64,000 nt of DNA from Serripes groenlandicus (Eukaryota; Mollusca; Bivalvia; Cardiida; Cardiidae), in assembly GCA_031761405.1 (NCBI GenBank), contig JASEVX010000003.1:145274527-145338526 (forward strand), read 5' to 3'. Every line of letters starts with the position of its first letter. Within the stretch, counting starts at the first letter, position 1. The notes beneath the pieces are model-generated. The model saw only the letters and a list, made by a program, of their open reading frames with translations, did not search any database and was not told the DNA's origin. Of this stretch, positions 1 through 12,800 are shown in pieces. The position numbers and the translations under genes are program-made.

Positions 1-831
1 CTTTCCACTGTTTTGAGCTATTCAGACTTTTTTCGCAGAAAATGTAGATTGTGTCAAACAAAAACAGACATGGCAAGGTTTTGTAGAGTCGGCCTAAAGT
101 GGAAAAGGTACAGATTGGCTTAAAGGAACAACAGTGTAGACCCAGATCAGCATTTGCATCCAAGCAGTCTGATCAAGATAAACACAATTCAGCTATCACT
201 TACACAAGCTTGTTAAAAGATTCTGTCAACTTGTGAAGATTCTGACAAGACTGAATAGATCAACAGGGTTATCTGAACCTACACTGTTCAGAAATTCCAA
301 CCTGTACCTTTTTGCATGAACAGGCTCCAAAATTCTTAATGTATTTCTAATCTGCATACATGACTAGATAGCTCACAGGAAAGAATATAACCATACTGCA
401 ACAGGGGTGCTAGCCGCCTTGGTCTTCGAAGTGTTGATTTTATTGTTACATGGTATGTTTAAATACAGGCAGCCAGCCTTCATTGGAATCTTCAGATTGG
501 AGATTTATATTTGTATGCGTTTTATGCCACTTTCATCAATTCTTCAGTTATATCACTGCACTTCCTAGGTAATTTACAAGTACTTCTGGTCAATTTATCC
601 TGACACCAGAGAGTAAGTCGTAATGCTGACCCCACATTTCGGAGTGCCAAAGAGGATAAGTCTAACTCAACCTACACATCTGCAGCTTGATCAGTAACTT
701 CACTGTTTACAAGAAACTTTTTTAAAACAGTATTCATTTGGATTTACAGACGCTAACCACTAGGCCACGACGGATTCCTTAAATGTGCTTCAGATGGTTT
801 ACTGGAGAAACCCCTCATCAAGTATACTTAC
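1..831. other. Intron DNA of the lifeguard gene; dispersed-repeat and tRNA-like fragments
   Basis: No exon found. About 120-340 belongs to a dispersed repeat (AACAGTGTAGA...CTTGTACCTTTTTGCATGAACAGGCTC) whose relatives occur near 6583-6780, 7786-7885, 38405-38545, 38740-38960 and 50730-50800. About 735-772, read on the minus strand, has a tRNA box-A-like string (GTGGCCTAGTGGTTAGCG), probably a SINE remnant. Confidence 0.5.
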
Positions 832-871
832 AAACACTGCGAGACAGATCAAGTTTCCAGGGTGCTTCCTC
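832..871 (-). CDS. Lifeguard coding exon 6 (start of TM3), last one in the window
   Basis: Acceptor CTCTGTATTTACAG, donor TTT|GTAAGT. 40 nt; completes Arg146 and codes RKHPGNLICLAVF, matching the family motif RRKHPWNL. Ends in phase 0. No exon encoding the next segment is visible in 1-831, so it should lie outside. Confidence 0.93.
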
Positions 872-3800
872 CTGTAAATACAGAGACACATGTTAACCCT
901 TTCACACCTGTAGACGCTTTTTAACACAATGTCTTTACCACAATTATATTCTATCCCATTACCTCTTTTGACATTGTTAGACCCTTTCCACAATCCTGAG
1001 CGTCATGGAGGGAAAACCAGTTCCTGAAGAGTCACTCTACCATTACACAGAGGCAGTTGCTAAACTGTAAACTAATGCATCATTTGTAATGCTATTATAG
1101 CAACCCTGAGTAATTAGGAGAGAAGCCTTCACCTTTTCCTAAATACAACAAATCTGCAGCAGACAACTTTGAAACAAGAGGCCCAAGAGGGCCAGTATCG
1201 CTCCTCGGCCATTAGGCAAAAATTAAATCTCCAAACAGCCCCGCCCTCTGACGGCCATGTTTTTGACCAAGGAACATTTCTCAAAATTATTTGAAAATCA
1301 GCCTGACACTTTCGGAGGAGAAGATTTTTTCACTATAGCCATGTAAGGCAAATAGCCCCGCCCCCTGGTGGCCATAGTTTTCGACCAATCATCATGGCTT
1401 GAAGGAATCTGATAGAGGGTCACCCTAGGAACATTTCTACAAAATTATTTGAAAATCGGCCGGACACTTTCGGAGGAGAAGATTTTTTAAGTTTTCACTA
1501 TAGCCATATAATGCAAAATAGCCCCGCCCTCTGGCAGCCATGTTTTTCGACCAATCAACATGGCTTGAAGGAATCTGATAGAAGGTCAACCAAGGAACAT
1601 TTCTACAAAATTATTTGAAAATCGGCCCGACACTTTCAGAGAAGAAGATTTTTAAAGTTTTCACTATTTTTTTCTTTGGGTTGCTATGGAAACCAGAATT
1701 CTGGATGGATAAAAAAACAAGAGGCCCAAGAGGGCCAGTATCGCTCCACGGCCATAAGGCAAAAATCAAATCTCCAAACAGCCCTGCCCCCTAGTGGCCA
1801 TATTTTTTACCAACCACCATGGCTTAAAGGAATCTTGTAGAGTGTCACCCAAGGAATGTTTCTGCAAAATTATTTGAAAATCGGCCTGACACTTTCGGAG
1901 GAGAAGATTTTTTAAGTTTTCACAATAGCCATATAAGGCAAAATAGCCCCACCCCATGGCGGCCATATTTTTGAACCAATCAACATGGCTTGAAGGAATC
2001 TTATAGAGGGTCACCCAAAGAACATTTCTACAAAATTATTTGAAAATCTGCTCAACACTTTCGGAGAAGAAGATTTTTTAAATTTTCACTATGGTCATAT
2101 AGAGCAAAATAGCCCCGCCCTCTGGCAGCCATATTTTTCGACCAATCAACATGGCTTGAAGGAATCTGATAGAGGGTCACCCAATGATCATTTCTACAAA
2201 ATTATTTGAAAATCGGCTGAACACTTTCGGAGAAGAAGATTTTTTAAGTTTTCACTATGGTCATATAAGGCAAAATAGCCCCGCCCTCTGGCGACCATGT
2301 TTTTCGACCAATCAACATTTCTTGAAGGAATCTAATAAAGGGTCACCCAATGAACATTTCTACAAAATTATTTGAAAATCGGCCTGACACTTTCAGAGAA
2401 GAAGATTTTTTAAGTTTTCACTATTTTTTTCTTTTGGTTGCCATGGAAACCAGAATTATGGATGGATCAAAAAAATTTGAAGGAATTTAAGAGAGGACAT
2501 TGAGAGGATGCTTCCTATGAAGTTTCAACCAAATTGGCCAAGTGGTTAGTGAGAAGAAGTTGTTTAAAGGAAAAAGTTTACGCACGCACGCACGCACGAC
2601 GGACAATTCGCCATGACATAAGCTCGACTGGCTTTCAGCCAGTGGAGCTAAAAATGAAGGAATTTAGTAGAAGACATTGAGAGGATGCTTCCTATGAAGT
2701 TTCAACCAAATTGGCCAAGTGGTTAGGGAGAAGTTGTTTAAAGGAAAAAGTTAACGCACGCACGCACGCATGACGGACAATTCGCCATGACATAAGTTCG
2801 ACTGGCTTTCATCCAGTGGAGCTAAAAATTAATGTCAAAATATGGAAAATCTCTATAAAGGAAAGTACTGTAATTGAATAGAGTTGAAAGCATTATTGGG
2901 AAATTGCTCATTATGAGCAATATTTCCTTTATTTTTATTTTGTCATTTAGAAAATTATTTACGTTAGTTAAACAGTATTTCATCTATGAAGGACTAACAT
3001 CATTGATACATTCACTAGCTTATAAATCAGTCATAGAACTAAACTACTATCTCTGAACATCCAAGGATGAAGTACACTAGTCTATATAGCATGATATGAT
3101 GCTAGCCTTGCTAGGGCTTCCAAATCAAAAGGTGACCACTACTTCATCAGAGTGGGAAACAAAAGGTACTGAAAGAAACACATGTTTTGTCTTTCAATAA
3201 CCAATAACTACAACCAATGTAGCCAAAGCAAGATGGACAGACTATTAAGAAGTAATTCCTATGTTTTACCATACCAACACAGGCGTCACAAAAACAATGA
3301 AAACTAATACATGTAACTGTACAGTTGAATTAACCCTTTGCAGCAGAGGACTTTGAAAACATAAAAAAAACAAGATGTGTTTGTGAAACACTGATGCCCC
3401 CGAATGGCAACATCTAAGTCAAAGGTCAAGGTCGCAAGGTCAAAAATGTTGGTACTGACAGAAAGGTCATGTCACAAGGAATACACATGTGAAATATGGT
3501 AGCCGTACCTGTTATGGTTCAAAAGTAGTGGTCAAGGTTAAAGTTTGTTTCGAGAATGGCAACATCTAGGTCAAAAATGTTGGTACTGACAGAAAGGTCA
3601 TGTCACAAGGTATACACATGTGAAATATGGTAGCCGTACCTGTTATGGTTCAAAAGTAGTGGTCAAGGTTTAAGTTTTTTTTCGAGAATGGCAACATCTA
3701 GGTCAAAGGTCAAGGTCGCAAGGTAAAAAATGTTGGTACTGACAGAAAGGTCATGTTACAAGGAATACACATGTGAAATATGGTAGCCGTACCTGTTATG

Positions 3801-6800
3801 GTTCAAAAGTAGTGGTCAAGATTAAAGGTTTTTTTCGAGAATGGCAACATCTAGGTCAAAGGTCAAGGTCGCAAGGTCAAAAATGTTGGTACTGACAGAA
3901 AGGTCATGTCACAAGGTATACACATGTGAAATATGGTAGCCGTACCTGTTATGGTTCAAAAGTAGTGGTCAAGGTTAAAGTTTTCTTCGAAGACGTGCAG
4001 ACAGACAGAGTGAGACAGACATGAAGACAGACAGGCCAAAAACTAGATGCCCACCAAATTGGTGATTCCGGGGGCATAAAAATGGAAACTCCCTCTAAAT
4101 ATAGATACAATAATTGAAAACATGTTGACAAAAGGAGAAATTGCCATGTTTTCAAAAAGCTGTCTGCTGTGCTGCAGAGGCATCAGAAAGTGTCTATATG
4201 AGGGAAAAGGTTAAACAAAATTAAATACCTGACAGATGGACAGCATACAAGGGCAATGTACGTAACCAGGAAAACGCCACTGAAATATACCAAAATATGT
4301 ATTTTCCCTTTACAGCATAAAGATACTTTTTGACACCTTTGAAGCAGACGACTTTTGAAATCATTGTGGCAAAATGAGGAATAGTTCATAATAATTCTAT
4401 TCAACAATTATGTTTTCATTTTTAGAGATTTTGCATTGTTATACAAAGATGTTTGCTGTAGATTTGTTGTATCTGGGAAAGGGTTAACTTATTCCTTTCT
4501 GTACCTGAAAATGGTAACTTAAGATGCTTCTAAAGCAGACCATTTTTTCCTCAAGGTCTTTTTTAGAGGCAGGTGAGTAAACCCTTACCCTAATTGAAAT
4601 AAAAACTACTTTGAAAATATGCCAGCATGTGGAATACGGTTGAAAACATCGTTAGGGAGAGCAAAATGTTCAAAATGTTCAAAATGAGCAATTTCTCCTA
4701 TTATTACAAACTTTTCAAATGATGATCAATGCATCAATAGTCTGTATTTTAGATAATGACTTATCTTAGGATGAGATTGTAGACATATGCAAATATAGGC
4801 CATGCCAAAACTTCCTTTGGCAAGTAATGATTAACAAGCAAATTCATGAAATTTATATCCCCCGCTTGCAGGAAAGTTTGAAAAAAAAAAAGGTCCACAT
4901 TTGTGGCAGTTATTGTACGGAAACGAAAAAAACAATGGACAGGCATCATCCCAGTATACTGGTTCATATTTATTTCAAGTTTCATGAAATTCTACCAGCT
5001 AGTTACTGAGAAATGGCTGTGGACGGACGTGACGGACGTGACGGACGGACGGACAACGCCATTTCAATATCCCCCTCCTTTTTTCTTCGAAAAAGCGGGG
5101 GATATTATTAATAAGTCAACTACATTATAATGCCCTTTTTTTCAGGAAGCTAAACTCTATCTTTGTAAAGTCTGCACACAATCTTCAGTTTAAAAGCTCA
5201 CAGCTGTTTATTCAAGACAAAGGGATGAATGATGTCAAACCATAATCCCATCTACCTGGTTAGGGGATAACTTTGATTTGTTGTGCTTTAATGACGTTTT
5301 TCAAGTTATTCACTTACATCACAGTGACAGATGATTAATTCATGATCCCTTGGTGAACAACCTGTACAAGGCTAAGATATATGCCATGCCTAGGAGGACT
5401 CCACTATGACCGCAGCACTCCGGGATTAACCCTTTCCCTCATATAGACGCTTTCTGACGCCTCTGCAGCAGACAGCTTTTTGAAAACATAGTGACAAAAG
5501 AAGAAATTGCTCAAAACGAGCAATTTCTCCTTTTGCCACAATGTTTTCCACTTTTGGTTATAGGTTATCCATTCAATTATTGAGATTTTCTATTTTTTGA
5601 CAAAATATGTTCAAAGTCGTTCTGCTGCAGATTTGTTGTATGAGGGAAATGGTTAAGCCATGGGATGACCGGTTCCATACTCATGCTTACTATTAAGAGG
5701 AGCGAGTTGTTTTGGGACAATGCTGTGTAAAGTACTGGTGACAGACAACTAGGTAAGGGGGAGTAAACTGGTCTTTTCTCCACAACATTTCTTTTATAAC
5801 TCAACCATACCCTAGTATGTTGTGAGACAATTATTTTGAGTACCCACACCATAGAGTTTAAGTGTCAACTAAGGAGCTCCATGGTGAGATAACTTAATAT
5901 GTTTTATACATGTATGTGAAATGGCTGAAATGATAGGATTTAAACTAAGCAGTTAAAAATTGAGTAATTTGTTTTCCCAAGATGATGTATATTTTATGAG
6001 TTGACAACTGGAAAACAGCTGAAGACAAAAATGTAATATTTTAGAAAATTAGTAGTGTAGTTTTGGTCAAGTATTGTAAGAAATTTCTTTTTATGAAGAA
6101 AACTGTCAAATTTGGACAATTGATAGGTCCAAGATGTTATTCCAATCCACACCAATCGTCATGCATCACAAATTAACCGACAATAAAATCGCTAAAAACT
6201 ACTTGGTTCTTTGAATGATTTCAACTATCTAGAAAACTGAATGATTTATATTGATAAAGAGTTGAAAATATTGCAATAAAAGGTGAAATTGCTTGTTTTG
6301 AGCAATTTGACCTTTTATTGCAATGTTTTCAAAAGTCGTCTGCAACAGCAGGCATCAAATGTCGTCTGTGTGAAGTAATGGGTTAAACAAATTGTCAGAT
6401 TATATGGCATCAAGATAAACATGTTTGAGCCAACAACAGTGAAAAAAGGTAAAGTTGGATTTTTTTAACACTGCAGATCCTGATCCACCTGTGCACACAC
6501 ACATACAGAGGCCCACAGGGAAGACTGGGCATGCCCAACTGTGCAGCCTCTATAAATAAAGTCTTTATTATTATTATTATTATTACACAGACTGATGAAG
6601 ATCTACATTTGTTTACATCTTACTAACACAAGCTTGTTAGAAGTTTCTATCAAACATCTTATTAACACAGGCTCTTTAGAGGTTTCTTTCAACTTGTATA
6701 TATTCTGATAAGACAGACAGGGTTAGGTGAACATGTGCTGTAAAGATATGCCAGCATGGACCCTTTTTGCATGGACATGCTGATATGTACTCACTATGAT

Positions 6801-9800
6801 GTATAGTAAAATGCCATTCCTCCAGGATAAGATTGTACAAACTTCTGTATTGGTTCACTGTGAATAGAGATTAAAACATGATTAACATAGTTCTAAGGCT
6901 TTGGATCAAACCTGCAACCTCCCACACTAGGGGCAGAATGCTCTACCACTAAACCAACGAGGTTAAAATGAGATTAACCTAGTTCTAAGGCTTGGGATCA
7001 AATCTGCACCCTCCCACACTCGGGACAGATGCTCTACAGTTAAGAACATCATGAAATTGACAATCTGAGCGGAACGTGATTGGATTGTGAGCGTGATTGG
7101 AACGAAGTTGGAACGCTTTATGAGCGGAACGGAATTTTGCGCTCTGAACGAAACAATCGTAATGATTACAAAAATCCAATCATTCGCTCATTGAACGGTT
7201 GCAACAACTATCCAATAATTATTTTACGAAACTATTTATTAAAAGTCATATTTGTATACTAAACTTTTGTTTTATAAGACACTCAAGTATCCGATTGAAT
7301 TAGAATGTAACAAATATTATTAATATGATCATTTTCGTAATACGATTTGCTACTACAATTGTGCTGAAAAAACTTTATATCGTTTGTTGATATTTAGGGT
7401 TAAGTAAAAAAGAATATAAACGAAACGAAATTAATTTAAGCCAATCAAATCGTTGAACGGATTTTGATCGAAAAAAAGCGTTCCGAGTGAGCGTAAAAAA
7501 GCGCTCAATCTGAACGGAACGGAAAAAAGCAATCACAATGCTATGAATGAGTGAACGCTTTGAGAGCGGATTGGAACTTGAGCGGAGCGGAACGGAATGG
7601 AACGGAGCGGAGCGTGAACGGTAAATTTGTCAATTTCAAGATGTTCTTAACTGTACCACTACAACAACGTGGCAGTCTGTAGGGGGAAATGTACAAGTTG
7701 GGAATTCTGAACCATGTAGCTTCAGATCAACCTGTAAATGTTCTCAGTCATGTTGACCAAGGATTAGAACTATCGAGCTACTGTTAGTAATATGTGAACA
7801 GTGTAGATCTTGATCAAACTGTGCGTTTTGCAAAAGTTGATCTAGATCTTCACTGTTTGTAAAAGCAAACTTGTACCTTTTCAAATTCAATTCGAAGCAG
7901 TGAAATACCCAGATATATTAGTGACAGAAAACATTCCTTTCCCTCAGAAGCAGGCCGCTTTTTGAAAACAAAAGAGCAATTTCTCCTTTTGTCACCATGT
8001 TTTTAACTTGATTCAATTATTGTACTTTCATTTAAAGGGAGTTTACAAATTGTTTTGGGTATGTTTTCAAAGTCGACTGCTGTAGATTTATTGTATGTGG
8101 GAAAGGGTTAAGTTAGTCCTTTAGCTGTCTGAAAGCACTATTATAGCTTTACTGATGACTACAAACATACCATATTATTGAGATAAAACATCTTTGTGAA
8201 ACCATATTTAATCCCCCTTTCCCACAAACAACAAATCTACAACATGTAGTTGAAAAATTGTGCCAAAAGGAGAATTTGCCAATCATAAACAATGTCTTTG
8301 TTTGTCACAATGTTTTCACAAGTCGTCTGCTGCAACGGCTTCATAAAGCGTCTACATGTAGGAAATGGTTAAAAGTGTTGCAGACAATAGACAATAAATT
8401 GGTAGGTAAAGATAACGTCATACAATACTTGAGATACTTGAGATCCTTTAAATTCAAGGGGACTGCAACGGGAAGAGGATATATAGAGGATATATAGAGG
8501 ATATTTCATGAGTGTTTATTTATTATAACTTTTATTAAACGAGTTTACTAAGATGATATGCCGCCAACCTTTGGCGAGCATCATATTCAGCTTATAATTA
8601 GTTAACGAGTTTATTAAAATTAATAATAAATTAACACAAATGAGATATTCTATTATCACATAAAGTGATTTATGAGGCGTATTTCGAAAAAAGTACATGA
8701 AATTGACCGATTTTGGTGCCAAAGTTAAACCGCTGATGTGACGTCATTTTCATAGTTTGGTTTCCGTGTTGTAACAAAGACTAGAGCGTAAGACTGGAAA
8801 CCAAACTAGAAGTGTCATAATTATTAAAAATTATTTGGATTTTGACACTTTATGTGATAATAACACACTATCAAATGAGAATCCTGCATACAGTAATATT
8901 TGTCCACTGCATTGACTTTGCCAGTAAAAATCGATGTGTGCTGTAAAATACATACCGGTAGGTAAGGACTATGACATAGACTATGTAACAAGAAGACCTT
9001 TGGGAAATTGTGAAATAGTAAATAGCCGAAATTGAGAGTTGCCTGTATTACCATGAAGTACCGGTATATTCAGGATTTTCTACTTGCTATCTAGTTGTAA
9101 CAAGAGGGCCATGATGGCCCTGCATGGATCGCTCACCTTAATTATACAATGTACTACAATGCAAAATACATCAGGACAATTATTCTGAATGCAACCTCCA
9201 CAGTGTTAACAATATTTTCCTTCATTTGGCCTAGTGATCTATATTTTTTTACCTGATATGACCCATATTCCAACATGGACTAGATATTACCAAGACAACA
9301 TTCTGACAAATTTTCAACTTGCTCAAAGTAAAAATGCGGCCTCCGGAGTTTGAACAATATTTTCCTTTATTGACCTTGTTTCTGACTCTACATGATCCAT
9401 ATTCGATCTTGGCTTAGATATCATTTAGATAAACATTCTCATAAAATGTCAAGCTGCTGTAGCAAAAAATGTGTCTTCTACAGAGTTAACAAGATGTTCC
9501 TTCAATTTGGCCTAGTGACCTAGTTTCTGACCCAATATGACCCATATTCGAACTTGGCCTAGATATCATTTAGACAAACATTCTGACCAAATTTTAAGCT
9601 GCTGAAGCAAAAAATGTGGCATCCAAAGTGTTAACAAGATTTTCCTTCAATTTGGCCTAGTGACCTAGTTTTTGACCCTGCATGACCCATATTCGAACTT
9701 GACCTATCATTTAGCTCAACATTCTGACAAAATTTCAAGCTGCTGAAGCAAAACATGCGGCTTCTACAGAGTTAACAAGATTTTCCTTCAATTTGGCCTA

Positions 9801-12800
9801 GTGACCTAGTTTCTGACCCAATATGACCCATATTTAAACTTGACCTAGATATCTTTAAGACAAACATTCTGACAATATTTCAACATGCTCAAGTTGAAAA
9901 TGTGGCCTCTACAGTGTTAACAAGATTACCCTTCAATTTGGCCTAGTGACCTAGTTTCTGACCCGATATGACCCATATTCGAACTTGACCTAGATATCTT
10001 TAAGACTAACATTCTGACAACATTTCAAACTGCTGAAGCAAAAATCGCGGCCTCTAGAGTGTTAACAAGATTTCGCTTCAATTTGACCTAGTGACCTCGT
10101 TTTTGACCTCATATGGCCCAGTTTCGAACTTGTCCAAGATTTGATGGAGATGAATGTTCTGATACACTTTCATGAAGATTGGATGCAAAATGTAGCCTGT
10201 AGAGTGTTAACAAGCTGAAATGTTGACGACGCACGACGGACGGACGCCGGACAAAATGTGATCACAATAGCTCACCTTGCACTTCCTGCATAGGTGAGCT
10301 AAAAACACTAAAGAGTACTCCCAATTGACTAGGAGTTTTGAGGTCAATCAAGAAGCCCCTTATTCAGACCTTGGTTTAGCTTTTCCCACATACAACAAAT
10401 CTGCAGCAGATGACTTTGAAAACATATGTGGGGGAAATATGCTCAATGTCTGTAAACGAAAGGGATTATTATTGAAAAGAGTTGAAAACACTTAGCTAAA
10501 GGAGAAGTAATACATACTTGAGTGAGAACAACATAGTAAAGCCAAATGTGACCGCCAGCTGTGTGAAAAGGATGATGTATACCTAGACAAAAGACAGAAT
10601 TAAACAAACATGTAATTGTCACCCTATTACCTCATATGAACATATCATATTTGAAACCTTTCCATAATACAATAGAACTGCAGCTGCAAACAACATTTTG
10701 GCTCAAATATGAAAAACAAGAGCTGTCGGAGGACAGCGCGCTCGACTATTCCACCGCTTATTTAAGTTACTGAGATAATGGACTCTAATGTAGCTGCATA
10801 CAAAACATTAACCACAATTTCTTCAAGGGTGATAAATAGAGAATATTATGTCCCTGACGTAAGATATGAACTTTATCTGACGAGGTTGGGAGAATTGATA
10901 ATTGGCGAGCCTTTGGCGAGACAATTATCCTTTCCCACAGCCGAGTCTGATAAAGTTCATGTCGAAAGTCAGGGACGTAATATTCTATTTATCTTGCATG
11001 TAAAATTATGTTTTCAGGTAAATCTACATTCATTTTAATTACAAAAACCCATTCATGAATGACGTCACGTGCGTGCATTAATCCGCGCCGAATTACATTG
11101 TGTACACACGACATACGGAAGCTAAAGAGTTCCAACTTCAACATCATATTTATCGATTATTACTACTTAATTTGTATATCTGGTGTGACATAATACCTAA
11201 AAATGGCAATATTAACTCGAACATATTCTTAGTAGAAGTGTAAGTATTGCGGATTGGCCGTCACTTCAGTACACAAGATAGGTCAAATGTATGTCAACCG
11301 CCGTGTTTTGAAAATGAATAGTTGTGTTGGATCTGAAAGTCAATGTATCAAGTTAGTTCATGAGGCTATGGAAGTTCAAGTAACACTCAAAGTTTAAATA
11401 CAGATGACTATATTCAAGACCAGTGTGATGCTTAGGCTTAGTCGTCGTTTAGATTGGAGACATTCATTTTTGGAAAAGGATACCGTCACTGTTGTGGGTA
11501 GATATTTCGAAGACACGTTACGAAACTTTTAGTTTAAGAATGATCATTTAAACACTAGTTGTACGTAAATGATAAAGTTATTTAACAAGAAACATTTTCT
11601 GTCGGAATTGCTGTATGAAAGAGGAATCCATGGGTAGATGAGGCTGTTCGAAAACCCTTTCTTGTGGTAGAACACAGACTGACGATAGAAATTAAACATT
11701 TGTCGTTTAACGTGGATTCATTTAAGTGTATTAAAATTACTTGTGGAAACATAGATATGATTCTCATTATAGGACATTACTCGCTTCAGATTGTATTTAA
11801 ACAAGGTTACCTATGAACTGATCACGTGAGAATAAACAGGTCTATGTATGCTACATTTTCAACGAAGAAAGACAGTTCATCAAGTAAGACGGAACATACA
11901 GATTCCGTGTGATTTATATAACGACATTCTTTTCGATTTGTATTTGCATTGTACAATTTGTTGAAATGTAATTAAAATAATAATAACTTTAGTTCTGATT
12001 GTTATTTTATGTTTGTTCATTGCTTTGACTGCTATACTATCAACATAATTGAGCCGTCCCACAATAAAAACCAACATTATGGATTCTTCGTATTGTATCG
12101 AATCAGATCAGCCTGCGCAGGCTAATCCGGTCCGACACATTCCGTCTCGGGGGGATAGAGGTATTGAGCAATGATTCCTTAAACAGAAAATCCACAGGAG
12201 GCGAAACGTGTCTGTCCGGGTTAGCCTACGCGTCACGCTGAGGCTGATCCGATTCGATATTTTTTTGGTGGAACGGCTCATTTATATTTCAGAAAAAGTA
12301 GTTGCAGCGATTACGTCATTTCTAAAAATAAGTAGACTGATAAAGATAAAAGTTTATCATACCAGTAGACATGTAAACAAAAGGTTAATCATACCAGTGT
12401 TATACGTCACGTAATCTGCTCATTGCATGATAATTTGCATTATATGCAGGATAGAGTTATTTAACTTGATTATTTTCATAGGTGTGATGGTTAGGAAGGG
12501 TTGTATAACGTTTCAATGGAATGCATCAAGTAGTTAACAAGATATGTAACAACAATTTGCACCATATGCAGGATAGAGTTATCTTAATTGGTTGTGTTTA
12601 TAGTTGTGAAATTGGGAAAGGTTGTATAAAGTTTCAATAAAATGCTTCAGTTGTTACTGAGATTACTCTCTAAATGTAGTTGCAAAACTTTAACAAGAAT
12701 TTCTAAGTCCAAAAAGGGCCATAACTTGCATAAAATGCTAGATAGAGTTATCGTACTTGATTGTTTACATAGGTATGATGGTTGGGAAGGGCTAGCTGTT

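Larger units (their letters stand above)
1128..2945. mobile_element. Degenerate TTAA-type MITE split by elements 1a/1b
   Basis: CCTTTTCCTAAATACAACAAATCTGCAGCAGACAACTTTGAA ends at 1172 and the MITE interior (AATGTCAAAATATGGAAAATCTC, then GAAATTGCTCATTATGAGCAA) resumes from about 2831. Termini are degraded. Confidence 0.6.

Noticed and set aside
3949..4155. Minus-strand ORF with a Leu-rich start, considered as a lifeguard exon
   Set aside because: It lies in the 3' end of HINE-like element 5; the real exon is at 4229-4279.
6891..6962. Possible functional tRNA gene on the minus strand
   Set aside because: A- and B-box-like strings are present, but acceptor and anticodon arms do not pair, and the unit is tandemly repeated with broken copies.
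8824..9054. Minus-strand 76-codon ORF considered as a lifeguard exon
   Set aside because: No family motifs, and exons 3 and 4 already join in phase across this interval.
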